Assembly: GCF_900116705.1 (NCBI RefSeq)
Contig: NZ_FPBP01000002.1
Span: 315,714-379,713, forward strand
From: Halomonas korlensis
GTDB taxonomy: Bacteria; Pseudomonadota; Gammaproteobacteria; Pseudomonadales; Halomonadaceae
DNA: 64,000 nucleotides
Reading direction: 5' to 3'
Numbering within the stretch: position 1 is the stretch's first letter; every line of letters begins with the position of its first letter. A program made the position numbers and the translations under genes. Below the pieces are notes generated by a model, which saw only the letters and a list, made by a program, of their open reading frames with translations, ran no database searches and was not told the origin of the DNA. This document shows positions 23,726 to 32,602 of this stretch, piece by piece.

Positions 23726-25217
23726 AACTACCAGAAACGGAGCCCAGCCCACCCAGGCAGTAATACTTGGTCGAGAGGTACTCATCGATCCCGGTGATGC
23801 CGCCCTCGCGGCCCAGCCCCGATTGCTTGACGCCGCCGAACGGCACCGGGGGCCCGGTCATCTTCACCGAGTTGACGCTGACCATGCCGTACTCCAGCGC
23901 GCGCAGCAGCTTCCAGATGCGGCGAATGTCATGGGTGTAGACGTAGGCCGCCAGGCCGTACTCGGTATCGTTGGCCATCTCGATGACCTGGTCGTCATCG
24001 GCGTAGGCGGTGATGCCGGCCACCGGGGCGAAATTCTCTTCGCGCCAGACCTTCATCTTCGGCGTCACGCCGGTCAAAAGCACCGGCATGAAAAAGTTCG
24101 GGCCGGGCGCGGCGCCCTGGTCGCCGGCCACCAGGGTGGCGCCCCGCGAGATGGCATCGTCGACGATGGCGGCGGCCTTCTCCACCGCCTGGCGATGGAT
24201 CAATGGCCCCAGGTCGACCTCGCTTTCCAGGCCGTTACCCACGGTCAGCGCGGCCATGCGCTCGGCAAACTGCTCAACGAATTGATCATGAATCGACTCG
24301 TGGACCAGGATGCGATTGGCCGCCAGGCAGTCCTGACCGGCGGTCTGGAACTTGGCCGCCACGGCGGCATAGGCCGCTTCCTTGGGGTCCATGTCCGGGC
24401 CGACGATAAAGGGCGCGTTGCCGCCCAGCTCGAGAGAGACACGTTTCACGGTACTCGCGCTTTGCTCCAGCAGCAGCCGACCCACGCGGGTGGAGCCGGT
24501 GAAGGAGAGCGCCTTGACCCGCTCCTCGGCACACAGCAGTTTCGACACCTCGGGCGGGTCGCCCAGCACCACGTTGAACACACCGGCGGGAATCCCGGCC
24601 CGCTCGGCCAGCTCGGCCAGTGCCAGCGCCGAGAACGGGGTCTCGTTGGCGGGCTTGACGATCACCGTGCAGCCCGCCGCCATGGCCGCCGCGGCCTTGC
24701 GGGTGATCATCGCCAGCGGGAAGTTCCACGGCGTGATCAGTGCGGCGATACCTACCGGCTCCTTGATCGTGCCCAGCGCCGCGTTGGGAATGTGGCTCGG
24801 AATGGTCTCGCCGAAGGTGCGCTTGCCCTCCTCGGCGAACCAGCGCACGAAGCTGGCGCCATATTCCACCTCGCCACGCGCATCGGGCAACGGCTTGCCC
24901 TGCTCCAGCGTCATGATGGTAGCCAGATCCTCGCGATTGGCCTGCAGCAGGTCATACCAGGCGAGCAGGCGCTCGCAACGCTCGTCGGCACGCAAGGCCC
25001 GCCAGTGCACGAAGGCTGCGTCGGCCGCGTCCACCGCGGCGAGGATCTGATCGGCCTCAAGCCAGGGGATATGCCCCAGGGCTTCGCCGGTGGCCGGATC
25101 GATCACGGCCTCTTCGCGGCCGCCATCGCCATGGGTCCACTTGCCATCGACATAGGCGTACTGGCGAAACAGACGCGGATCTTCCAGAGCATTCAACAAA
25201 GTCTTGGACAGTTTCAT
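23724..25217 (-). CDS. doeC: Aspartate-semialdehyde dehydrogenase DoeC
   Basis: A 497-residue NAD(P)-dependent aldehyde dehydrogenase. The TPWNFPLAM motif (near 163) starts the cofactor fold, the catalytic Glu lies in SLELGGNAPF (near 266) and the nucleophilic Cys in TAGQDCLAANR (near 300). In the doe pathway it oxidises aspartate semialdehyde to aspartate. GGGGAGG is 5 bases before the ATG at 25217; an upstream in-frame start at 25295 would add 26 residues without a ribosome site. The closest alternative is succinate-semialdehyde dehydrogenase, which this family resembles strongly. The doe context decides. Confidence 0.86.
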   Translation of the reverse strand: MKLSKTLLNALEDPRLFRQYAYVDGKWTHGDGGREEAVIDPATGEALGHIPWLEADQILAAVDAADAAFVHWRALRADERCERLLAWYDLLQANREDLATIMTLEQGKPLPDARGEVEYGASFVRWFAEEGKRTFGETIPSHIPNAALGTIKEPVGIAALITPWNFPLAMITRKAAAAMAAGCTVIVKPANETPFSALALAELAERAGIPAGVFNVVLGDPPEVSKLLCAEERVKALSFTGSTRVGRLLLEQSASTVKRVSLELGGNAPFIVGPDMDPKEAAYAAVAAKFQTAGQDCLAANRILVHESIHDQFVEQFAERMAALTVGNGLESEVDLGPLIHRQAVEKAAAIVDDAISRGATLVAGDQGAAPGPNFFMPVLLTGVTPKMKVWREENFAPVAGITAYADDDQVIEMANDTEYGLAAYVYTHDIRRIWKLLRALEYGMVSVNSVKMTGPPVPFGGVKQSGLGREGGITGIDEYLSTKYYCLGGLGSVSGS

Positions 25218-25422
25218 GAGTACCTCCCCTGACACCGCGGCAGGGAACGGTCCTGCCGGGGCAATAAATGGCCGGGCCGCCTGATCGACAAGCATCCTGG
25301 GCGACTCGATGAAGACAGGGTAAGGGATTCGACGAGAGGGGACTTTTTGTTAATGGCACACTTTGCCAGAGAATCTTTTGTCCTGAGCGGGAAACGTGCG
25401 GTTTTTTCTGCGCATACGAGTA

Positions 25423-25443
25423 CCGCCCCCGGCGAGGGGGCGG
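25423..25443. terminator. Hairpin after the decarboxylase gene
   Basis: CCGCCCCC (25423-25430) and GGGGGCGG (25436-25443) form an 8-bp stem just after the decarboxylase stop. There is no T run on the minus strand, so it is only a candidate. The doeC promoter should lie between here and 25217. Confidence 0.45.
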
Positions 25444-25448
25444 AAGGC

Positions 25449-28232
25449 TCAGCCGTTCGGGGGGTCGACCAGCGCCTGCTCGGTGAAGACCAGCAGACCG
25501 AGCTCGGGGCGATAGCCATGGATCTCGGTCACATCGAGTGCCTGCAGGAAGTAGAGAATTTCCTCGCTGACCACCTGCCCCGGCACCAGCACCGGGAAGC
25601 CCGGCGGATAGGGAATCACGAAGCTTGCCGACACCACGTCACGGCCGGCACGCATCTGCGCCTGAAGCTCGCCGTTGTCGAAACGCAGGTACTCGGTATT
25701 TTCCTCGTCATAGCTCAGGAAATAGGCACGACGGATATCCCCCTCCGGCGTGTTCCCGTCCGGGTCGGGCCGGAAGGCATCGTGGAAGCGACTGAAGTCC
25801 GGTAGCGGGGGAAGCTCCTGGGTGAGCGAGCGTACCCGGTTCTCGATGATCTTGCGCTCGGGGCGACTGCTCTCCTCCCAGCGGTATTCGAACTCCTTGG
25901 CCAGCTTGATCAGCACATCGAGCAGATAGGCGATGGAACCGCGCGTGGTGCCGATATTGGTCATGAACAGCACGGTGTTGCGCGAGGTCTTGTTGATCTG
26001 AATGCCGTACTTGTTCATCAGGTATTCGTTCTTGAAGGAGTCGCCGTCGACCCCGGTCGTGCCGATGGCGATGGTCACCCGGGTCGGGTCGACCACGAAC
26101 TGGTCGCGCGCCCAGGCTTCTTCCATCTGGTTCCAGCCGGTCACCGGGTCGTAGTAGGACTCGACACCCGACTCGCGATATTCTTCGGGCACCATGTCGC
26201 TGTTCTTGAGTACCCGGAAGTACTTCTGCAGCAGCGGGTGGGTGTACAACTGCTCGCGCAGCGTCAGTGCTGCCTCTACCTGCGAGTGCACCAGTTCGAA
26301 ACCTTCCATCTCGGCCTGCATGCGCCCAACGTCCAGCGAGGCGATGATCTGATAGTTGGGCGAAGTGGAAGTGTGGGTCATGTAGGCTTCATGGAACGGC
26401 GCCTCTACCCGCTGGCGGTAGTCCTGGTCCCAGACGTGAATCATCGAGCCCTGGCGCAGCGAGGTCAGGGTCTTGTGCGTGGAGTGCGTGGCATAGGCAC
26501 GGATGCGCACGGTCTCGGGGTCCGGCATCAAGCGACGGTCGAGCCAGGTGGCGTCATCATCGGGGTCGAGCTGGTCGAACTCGGCCTTCCAGATAGCGTA
26601 CTCATCCCGGTAGCTGGCACTGCGGTAGCGATCGCACAGGGTACGCGCGGTATGCATCGCGGTGCGCGGCCGATAGGTGGGGTTGAAACCCGCGAAGGCG
26701 AACCAGGCCTCGTCCCAGAGGAACACCAGATCGGGCTTGATCGCCAGACACTCTTCCATCACCCGGCGCACGTTATAAACCACACCGTCGAAAGTGCAGT
26801 TGGTCAGCAGCAGCATCTTGACCTTGTGGAGCTGACCGGCACGCTTGTAGCTCAACAACGTCTTCTTGATGTCATGCAATGGCACCGCACCGTACATGGA
26901 GTAATCGTTGAGCGGGTAGGAGTCCAGGTAACTCACATGGGCGCCGGCCAGCACCATGCCGTAGTGATGCGACTTGTGGCAGTCGCGGTCGATCAACACG
27001 ATATCGCGGGGCTTGACCAGCGCCTGGACCACGATCTTGTTGGCGGTAGAGGTGCCGTTGGTCACGAAGAAGCTCTGCCGCGCCCCGAAGGCCCGGGCGG
27101 CATACTCCTGGGCCTTCTTGATCGGGCCGTAGGGTTGCAGCAGTGAGTCGAGCCCGCCGGAGGTCGCCGACGTCTCGGCGAGGAAGATGTTGATGCCGTA
27201 GAAGTCGATCATCTGCCCGGCCCAGTGTGACCGGGTAATCGACTTGCCGCGCGAGATGGGCATGGCATGAAAGACCCCGGTGGGCTTCCTGCTGTACTCA
27301 CGCAGGGCATCGAAGAACGGCGTGCGGTAGCGGTTGTCGATGGCTCGCAGGATGGTGTGATGCTGCTCGATATAGTCCGTTTCGCGATAGAAGATGCGGT
27401 TGAAGTAACGGATGTCGCGGCTCGCCGTTGCCTCGACATCCCCGCTGGTGACCAGGAACTGGTCGATCTCGGGGCGCAGCTCGTTGATCATCGAGCTCAA
27501 CAGGATGCTGCGCTCCGCCTCGGACTGGTTTTCCAGCGACTTCTCCGAGAGACCCTCGAGGTAGTTGCGCAGGGCACTGAGGTTGTACTTTGACTTGTAG
27601 GGAAACTCATAGCGGATCAGGCAGGCCTGGATATTGGGATTGACCAGCACCGCGATCAACGCGTCCTCAAAGCTTCTCACCGTGACCACGTCGTAAACGA
27701 AACGGTCCTCGGGACGGCGCATGTTGTGGAACGCCTCGCGGACCACCTCCTCCTCCTGGGGAGACAGGTTGTCGACGATCAACAGCTCGAAATACGGCTG
27801 CGCCGAGCTGTTCGATGCCGGATGGCCACGCCGCAGCTGGTTCAGGGCATCCAGGGTCTCGAGGTCTTCGGCATCGGCATCGGTTTCGCTGAGATCCACA
27901 TGCCGCCGACGATAGGATTCGCTGATCAGCGCGCGCACCAGGCGCTTGACCACCTTCTCCAGCAGCACGTATTCCCCTCGGTTGAACAGCCCCCATAGAT
28001 GCCGAAAGTCCTCCTTGGAAGGAAAGGCATGGTAGTCCTCGATGATTTCCAGTCGGGTCAGCTTGACGTCGATGGCCTTGATCAGGTTCTTGTCACGACT
28101 CCCGTCATCCAGGCGCACCAGCTGGCCGAGATCCCGCTTGAGGGCGTTCCAGGTATCGGCACGCAGTTGCGAGATCTTGTGGTAAAAACCCAATGCGGTA
28201 TAAGGCGTTTCGGAATTGCTTGTCTCTTGCAT
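25449..28232 (-). CDS. Large Orn/Lys/Arg decarboxylase-family PLP protein
   Basis: A 927-residue fold-type I decarboxylase. Residues about 145-260 look like the receiver-like wing domain of bacterial basic amino acid decarboxylases. The catalytic core (about 330-760) has FFVTNGTSTANK (388-399), CHKSHHYG (418-425), the PLP-nitrogen Asp507 in LWDEAW and Lys587 in HSTHKTLTSLRQGS. The length exceeds typical inducible lysine or arginine decarboxylases (710-760), because of an unusual N-terminal extension of about 140 residues. The substrate is unknown. It is the last gene of a minus-strand block with C45 hydrolase, ATP-grasp and amidohydrolase genes. Confidence 0.85.
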   Translation of the reverse strand: MQETSNSETPYTALGFYHKISQLRADTWNALKRDLGQLVRLDDGSRDKNLIKAIDVKLTRLEIIEDYHAFPSKEDFRHLWGLFNRGEYVLLEKVVKRLVRALISESYRRRHVDLSETDADAEDLETLDALNQLRRGHPASNSSAQPYFELLIVDNLSPQEEEVVREAFHNMRRPEDRFVYDVVTVRSFEDALIAVLVNPNIQACLIRYEFPYKSKYNLSALRNYLEGLSEKSLENQSEAERSILLSSMINELRPEIDQFLVTSGDVEATASRDIRYFNRIFYRETDYIEQHHTILRAIDNRYRTPFFDALREYSRKPTGVFHAMPISRGKSITRSHWAGQMIDFYGINIFLAETSATSGGLDSLLQPYGPIKKAQEYAARAFGARQSFFVTNGTSTANKIVVQALVKPRDIVLIDRDCHKSHHYGMVLAGAHVSYLDSYPLNDYSMYGAVPLHDIKKTLLSYKRAGQLHKVKMLLLTNCTFDGVVYNVRRVMEECLAIKPDLVFLWDEAWFAFAGFNPTYRPRTAMHTARTLCDRYRSASYRDEYAIWKAEFDQLDPDDDATWLDRRLMPDPETVRIRAYATHSTHKTLTSLRQGSMIHVWDQDYRQRVEAPFHEAYMTHTSTSPNYQIIASLDVGRMQAEMEGFELVHSQVEAALTLREQLYTHPLLQKYFRVLKNSDMVPEEYRESGVESYYDPVTGWNQMEEAWARDQFVVDPTRVTIAIGTTGVDGDSFKNEYLMNKYGIQINKTSRNTVLFMTNIGTTRGSIAYLLDVLIKLAKEFEYRWEESSRPERKIIENRVRSLTQELPPLPDFSRFHDAFRPDPDGNTPEGDIRRAYFLSYDEENTEYLRFDNGELQAQMRAGRDVVSASFVIPYPPGFPVLVPGQVVSEEILYFLQALDVTEIHGYRPELGLLVFTEQALVDPPNG

Positions 28233-28286
28233 GACGGCACCCGTGCGTAATGGAGATGATCGAAGGCCTTAGCCTGCCCCGGGGCT

Positions 28287-29285
28287 TCACCCGACATTCA
28301 GGTTGCGCGCACCGTAACGGACCATCAGTTGTTGTTCGGAAAAATCATCGAAGGAGAAGTCGAGCCATTTGCCCGGCCAATGGAACCGCGCCTGTCCGGC
28401 GCGAGGGTGATAGACCGCGGTATAGATGGTGCCCAGCCCACGTGAATAGTCGTGGCGAAACAGCGGCGGGGACGAGAAGGCCGAGATCAGGCGCTCCTCA
28501 GTCGTGGCCTCGTCGTCGACCAGGATCGACAGCTGACGCTCGCGGATCAGCGTCTCGGAGGCCAGGGCGTGTGCATACCACTCGATCTTCTTCTGATGAT
28601 TGGTGGCCACCGCGACACGTCGGATGCTGGCCCGCCGGTCAGGTGCGATCATCGCCGTGACGTAGCGCCCGGCCGCATCGGCCACGGTGATGTTGTAGGC
28701 CATGTGAGTCGGCACCCGGGCCAGCACCTCGGCGGCTTCGGGGACGCTGTCGCAGAACTCGAGGATGTAGCGCAGGATGATCGGCGCGCCGAACCCGTCG
28801 CCCACCGCCTTGCGGCCACCGAAGGCCAGCGACACGGTCAGGCCGCGATCGTTGAGGCCATCCAGCACGCCCCATAGGCAGTCGGACATGGCGATCACCC
28901 CACGTCCGTTCCAGTTGGTGTAGAGAATCGTGCCTTCACACAGCTCCGGCGGGTAGTCGTAGTTGCGCGCCAGCACCGTCGAGGATGGGCTTGCCAGCAC
29001 CGCCTGGGAGCAGCCGGTGATGTAGGGTGGTGGCTGGTAGAGACTCAGGAAACGCGAGGCCAGGTCTCCCCCGCCGGCCAGGTCGCACAAGGTCTGGTAG
29101 GTCGGCACCAGCTCGGGCATATGCTTTTTCAGCGCGTTATAGCAGGCCAGATAGGCGGGACGCTCGCGCTCGCCCTCGGCCAGGTACCACTGCTCATAGG
29201 CCGGCCAGTGGTAGTCGAACAACGACTGCCACTTGGGGCCCGGCGGCCCCTCGCGCACCGAACGAAAAACCAGCGTCTTTTCCAT
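28287..29285 (-). CDS. C45-family Ntn-hydrolase (acyltransferase/amidohydrolase)
   Basis: A 332-residue protein of the isopenicillin-N acyltransferase-like C45 family. These are made as proenzymes cleaved between Gly and Cys, so the likely nucleophile is Cys92 in YITGCSQAVL, giving a 91-residue propeptide. VLARNYDYP (about 104-112) is the family NxD motif, and VATNH is the downstream signature. The start is uncertain: ATG 29285 has no strong ribosome site, and a TTG lies upstream at 29351. Family members hydrolyse or transfer acyl groups on amides. It lies 62 bp after the ATP-grasp gene. Confidence 0.82.
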   Translation of the reverse strand: MEKTLVFRSVREGPPGPKWQSLFDYHWPAYEQWYLAEGERERPAYLACYNALKKHMPELVPTYQTLCDLAGGGDLASRFLSLYQPPPYITGCSQAVLASPSSTVLARNYDYPPELCEGTILYTNWNGRGVIAMSDCLWGVLDGLNDRGLTVSLAFGGRKAVGDGFGAPIILRYILEFCDSVPEAAEVLARVPTHMAYNITVADAAGRYVTAMIAPDRRASIRRVAVATNHQKKIEWYAHALASETLIRERQLSILVDDEATTEERLISAFSSPPLFRHDYSRGLGTIYTAVYHPRAGQARFHWPGKWLDFSFDDFSEQQLMVRYGARNLNVG

Positions 29286-29347
29286 GTCGGCCAGTGAAGC
29301 GCCACGCGAGGTGACGCTTCTTACCTCCCTCAAGGAATCCTGCCTTC

Positions 29348-30820
29348 TCAAAGAATCTTGAAGTTGCCGCCGCCAACGGCATGGCTGACCGCAACCTCCT
29401 CCACGACCGGGTCCTGCAGCGACTGGCCGGCATACTGGCCGCGGATGCCGGCGATCCAGGCGTGGGCCCGTTCGTTGAGCTGGAAGTCATCGTCCATCAA
29501 GCGCCCACGGGTGATCAGGATGCCCAGGTCCGCCCCTTCGTAGCGGAAGTCGCCGGCCCCGCTGATGCGTAGAAAAAAGGCTTCGTTCTCATTCTCGGCA
29601 GCGTGCGGGTGGTAATTATAGTGATCGTAGGCAATGACACCGTCCGAGGTCATGCGCCACAGGCCGGTGCGCGGGGCCTGGGTGAGCAGGTCGACGCTCT
29701 CGTCGGTGTGCTTGATCACCAGCTGGCTCCAGCTGTCGACACTGTCCGGATGAGACCAGCGCTCGTTGATCTCGTCGATGTCGAGATCGAAATCGGCGTC
29801 CGAGAACTCCAGCAGATGGAAGAGAAACAGCGGGATATCGGAGTGGGCGAAGGCCGCGACGTTGGTCAGCGAGCTTGCGCCGGTGACCCGCGGGTTGAGC
29901 TCGCCGAGATAGACCTCCATTGAATCCATGTCGACCAGGAAGTCGAGCTCGAAATATCCACGGTAACCCTCCTCCCGCAGCGCCTCGCCGAAGAGGAAAG
30001 TATATTCACGCGCCTTGTCGCGCACTTCCTGACTGAAGGCACCGGCAAACATCTCGTTGCCGCACCAGCCGCCTTTATAGGGCGTCAGCGACTTGAAGCC
30101 CACCAGCTCGGTCATCAACGGACCCACCACGGTGCCGCAACGGGTGGAGCAGGCCTCGATGGCCGAGCCGCGACAATTGATGCGCTTCATGATCTTGACC
30201 TCGGATTCGGCCTCGATCTCTTCGGCATGCTTGTAATAGTCGTCTTCGCTGGCAATGAAGAAGGTGGTGTGGCCGGAATCGCCGAAAGCGGTCTGTACGA
30301 CCAGGTCGGTGCCCAGGTCGCGGCTGACCTCACACAACTCCTGATAGCTGCCGACCTTGGCCAGTACGTTGGGCACGCTGGGCACGCCCACCTTGTTGCC
30401 GATGCGCACCGTCTCGATCTTGTTGTCCATGCGGCTACGCAGCGCCGCCGGCGGGAAGGCAACCTTGAGTCCCAGCTGCTGGCAGATCTCTTCGGTGTGC
30501 TCATCGAACATCAGGAACGCGGCCACACCGGCATTGTCGCCATCGGCGCGTGACTGAATGAAGTCGATGACCTCCTTGTGCTCGAGCAGGTAGTTGTTGA
30601 TGTCCTCGATGCTTTCGAAATCGCGGGGGAATTTCTGCTTGGGGACGAAGACGTTGCGCTGCTGGCCCTCGAAGCAATCGATGTAATTGATGTGGCGGAA
30701 GTTACCCACCCAGTCGCCAATGCCAAGCAGGTTGAAATTGGTCGCCGAAATGAAGTAGATCGGCTCCTTGTTGTTCAGGAAGTGTCGGCGGACATCGGCA
30801 ATGTTTTTTATTCTGCTCAT
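29348..30820 (-). CDS. ATP-grasp ligase (often annotated biotin carboxylase-like)
   Basis: A 490-residue ATP-grasp protein. The ATP-binding stretch DNKIETVRIGNKVGVPSVP (132-150) and the metal-binding ELDFLVDMD (291-299) and YLGELNPRVTG (304-314) are visible. There is no biotin-carboxylase-specific fold beyond this, and no biotin carrier or carboxyltransferase gene nearby. It more likely joins a carboxylate to an amine. GGAG lies 8 bases before ATG 30820. An in-frame extension reaches ATG 30928 and ATT 30943; a strong AAGGAG sits 6 bases before that ATT. The product may therefore be up to 41 residues longer. Confidence 0.8.
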   Translation of the reverse strand: MSRIKNIADVRRHFLNNKEPIYFISATNFNLLGIGDWVGNFRHINYIDCFEGQQRNVFVPKQKFPRDFESIEDINNYLLEHKEVIDFIQSRADGDNAGVAAFLMFDEHTEEICQQLGLKVAFPPAALRSRMDNKIETVRIGNKVGVPSVPNVLAKVGSYQELCEVSRDLGTDLVVQTAFGDSGHTTFFIASEDDYYKHAEEIEAESEVKIMKRINCRGSAIEACSTRCGTVVGPLMTELVGFKSLTPYKGGWCGNEMFAGAFSQEVRDKAREYTFLFGEALREEGYRGYFELDFLVDMDSMEVYLGELNPRVTGASSLTNVAAFAHSDIPLFLFHLLEFSDADFDLDIDEINERWSHPDSVDSWSQLVIKHTDESVDLLTQAPRTGLWRMTSDGVIAYDHYNYHPHAAENENEAFFLRISGAGDFRYEGADLGILITRGRLMDDDFQLNERAHAWIAGIRGQYAGQSLQDPVVEEVAVSHAVGGGNFKIL

Positions 30821-31026
30821 CGGGGTCGCTCCATCGGTCTTGGCAGGCACCGGCCCGGCACCAGCAGGCACGGCAGTGGCAAACACTTGCGTTGGTAGCT
30901 GGCCAAACAGACGACGCAAGGCCAACATCAGGCGCTCGAGAATATTGTTCTCCTTTATGAGCTATTAACATTCTTGTTTTTTGCCTCACCGTCACTTGGC
31001 GGCGAGTGCCGGTCAGTCGTCATCGA

Positions 31027-31896
31027 TCAGTAGTCCTCGACATTGGCCCGCAATGGCTTGGCCAGCGGGCCTAGGGTGTCGAGAAACGGCGTGGAGCGGG
31101 TTTCGCCCTGGTACAGCGAGAAGTCGACGCTGCGGTCGCGGAAGCTCTTCAAGGGCTGACCCAGGCCGCGCAGGCCGGTCTCACGCTCGCGACGCACCCG
31201 GTTGAGGTCGATCTCGATGGGCATGACTTCTTCTCCCGTACCGGCCTGATGGATGACGTCACCCGAGGGTCCGACGACGATGGAGCGGCCGTTACCGATG
31301 GCGCCGGCGCCATTGATATCGAAGAAGTAACATTGATTGATCGCGGCATTGGTTCGAGCAATCGACAGCTCGATGTCACGATCGATGGTATCGGTCATGG
31401 TGGGATGCAGGATCACCTCGGCGCCCATGGCGGCAAGGGTGCGGGTCGTCTCGGGGAACCACATGTCATAGCAGATCGAGACCCCGAAGCGCGCCACGTT
31501 GGGCACGTCGAAGGTGACGAACTCGCTGCCGCTCTCCACGCCCGCCTCATAGGGGAGGAAGGGGAACATCTTGCGATAGCGGGCCACGACCTGGCCATGC
31601 GGGTTGATCACCGACAGGGTGTTGTAGATCCGGTCATCGACCTTCTCGAACATCGAGCCAGGAATCAACCAGATGCGATGCTGCTCGGCGAGCTGGCAGA
31701 ACATGGCTTCGGCATTGCTGGGCATCGGGTGGGCATGGAGCGGCGAGGCACCCATCGGCATCAGTTCACTGAACAGTACCATCTGGACTTGCGGGAAGCG
31801 GCTCATCAGCACATCGACCCGATGGCGCATGGCCTGGGTGTTGTCGCCGTGATGAAGGGCGTGCATCTGCACGCCGGCAATCGTGAAATAGGACAT
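31027..31896 (-). CDS. Carbon-nitrogen hydrolase (nitrilase superfamily)
   Basis: A 289-residue amidohydrolase. The catalytic triad is Glu44 (LFSELMP), Lys109 (ARYRKMFPF) and Cys142 (VSICYDMWFPE). The branch resembles aliphatic amidases and N-carbamoyl-type hydrolases, not true nitrilases. It is the first gene of the four-gene block, followed after 206 bp by the ATP-grasp gene. A role in releasing ammonia from an amide made or used by the neighbours is plausible but unproven. AGAGAG precedes the ATG. Confidence 0.85.
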   Translation of the reverse strand: MSYFTIAGVQMHALHHGDNTQAMRHRVDVLMSRFPQVQMVLFSELMPMGASPLHAHPMPSNAEAMFCQLAEQHRIWLIPGSMFEKVDDRIYNTLSVINPHGQVVARYRKMFPFLPYEAGVESGSEFVTFDVPNVARFGVSICYDMWFPETTRTLAAMGAEVILHPTMTDTIDRDIELSIARTNAAINQCYFFDINGAGAIGNGRSIVVGPSGDVIHQAGTGEEVMPIEIDLNRVRRERETGLRGLGQPLKSFRDRSVDFSLYQGETRSTPFLDTLGPLAKPLRANVEDY

Positions 31897-31952
31897 CGTG
31901 GTCTCTCTTCGTCAGGCGATCTCGAAATTCTTCCAGGGCGCTGTCGACACCG

Positions 31953-31969
31953 ACCGGCACCATGCCGGT
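31953..31969. promoter_or_regulatory. Inverted repeat upstream of the amidohydrolase
   Basis: ACCGGCA (31953-31959) and TGCCGGT (31963-31969) pair perfectly around CCA in the 171-bp gap between doeX and the amidohydrolase. It may be a regulator site or the end of the doeABX message; no T run is present. Confidence 0.4.
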
Positions 31970-32067
31970 GGGATCGCCCGGCGGGGGTGAGTCTGGCTCA
32001 CTAATGATGTACAAGCTTAAGCCAGTTCTTACGTCAATGACATCAACGCTGAAGTTTCGCTTGAGGT

Positions 32068-32559
32068 TTATCGACGCTGGAAATCCTGCACCACATCGTC
32101 TAGCGAGACACCCGGCGCGGGGCGCTTGACCGTCTTGGTGACGATGTAGGTGAAGTAGCGCTCGATGCCCGCCTCGCCGGTCAGCCAGGCATCGATCAAG
32201 CGTTGATAGGCATCGATGGAGTCGGCCTCGACCTTGATCAGGTAATCGACGCCACCGCCCACCGCCACGCATTCGGTGACCTCGGGCGTGGCGTGAACCA
32301 GCGCCTCGAAACGCGCGAAGCTGTCGGCATTGTGCGCCTTGAGCTCGATCTGCACCCACACTGGCGTGCGCCGCACCACCGCCTCGGCGTTGATACGCGC
32401 GCCGTAACCCTCGATGATGCCGGCCTTCTCCAGCCGGCGGACCCGCTCCCAGCAGGGGCTGACCGAGAGGTTGATTGCCTCGGCCAGTTTCGACTTGGTA
32501 ATGCGCCCGTCTCGAGACAGAATCTCGAGGATCTTCAGGTCATAGCGATCAAGCTTCAT
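32068..32559 (-). CDS. doeX: AsnC/Lrp-family regulator DoeX
   Basis: A 163-residue regulator with an N-terminal winged helix-turn-helix (KLAEAINLSVSPCWERVRRLEKAG, shown in part) and a C-terminal RAM ligand-binding domain. It directly follows doeB and matches the DoeX regulator of ectoine degradation, which binds a pathway intermediate. It probably controls doeABX and perhaps doeC-doeD (inference). The doeB-doeX spacing is 43 bp. Confidence 0.88.
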   Translation of the reverse strand: MKLDRYDLKILEILSRDGRITKSKLAEAINLSVSPCWERVRRLEKAGIIEGYGARINAEAVVRRTPVWVQIELKAHNADSFARFEALVHATPEVTECVAVGGGVDYLIKVEADSIDAYQRLIDAWLTGEAGIERYFTYIVTKTVKRPAPGVSLDDVVQDFQRR

Positions 32560-32602
32560 GCGCGTCTCTGGTGGCAGGCTTCATGCGTTTCTCGGGCAGT
32601 GA

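Noticed and set aside
29348..30820. Biotin carboxylase function for the ATP-grasp protein
   Set aside because: ATP-grasp motifs are present, but no biotin carrier, carboxyltransferase or carboxylase-specific segment is seen nearby.
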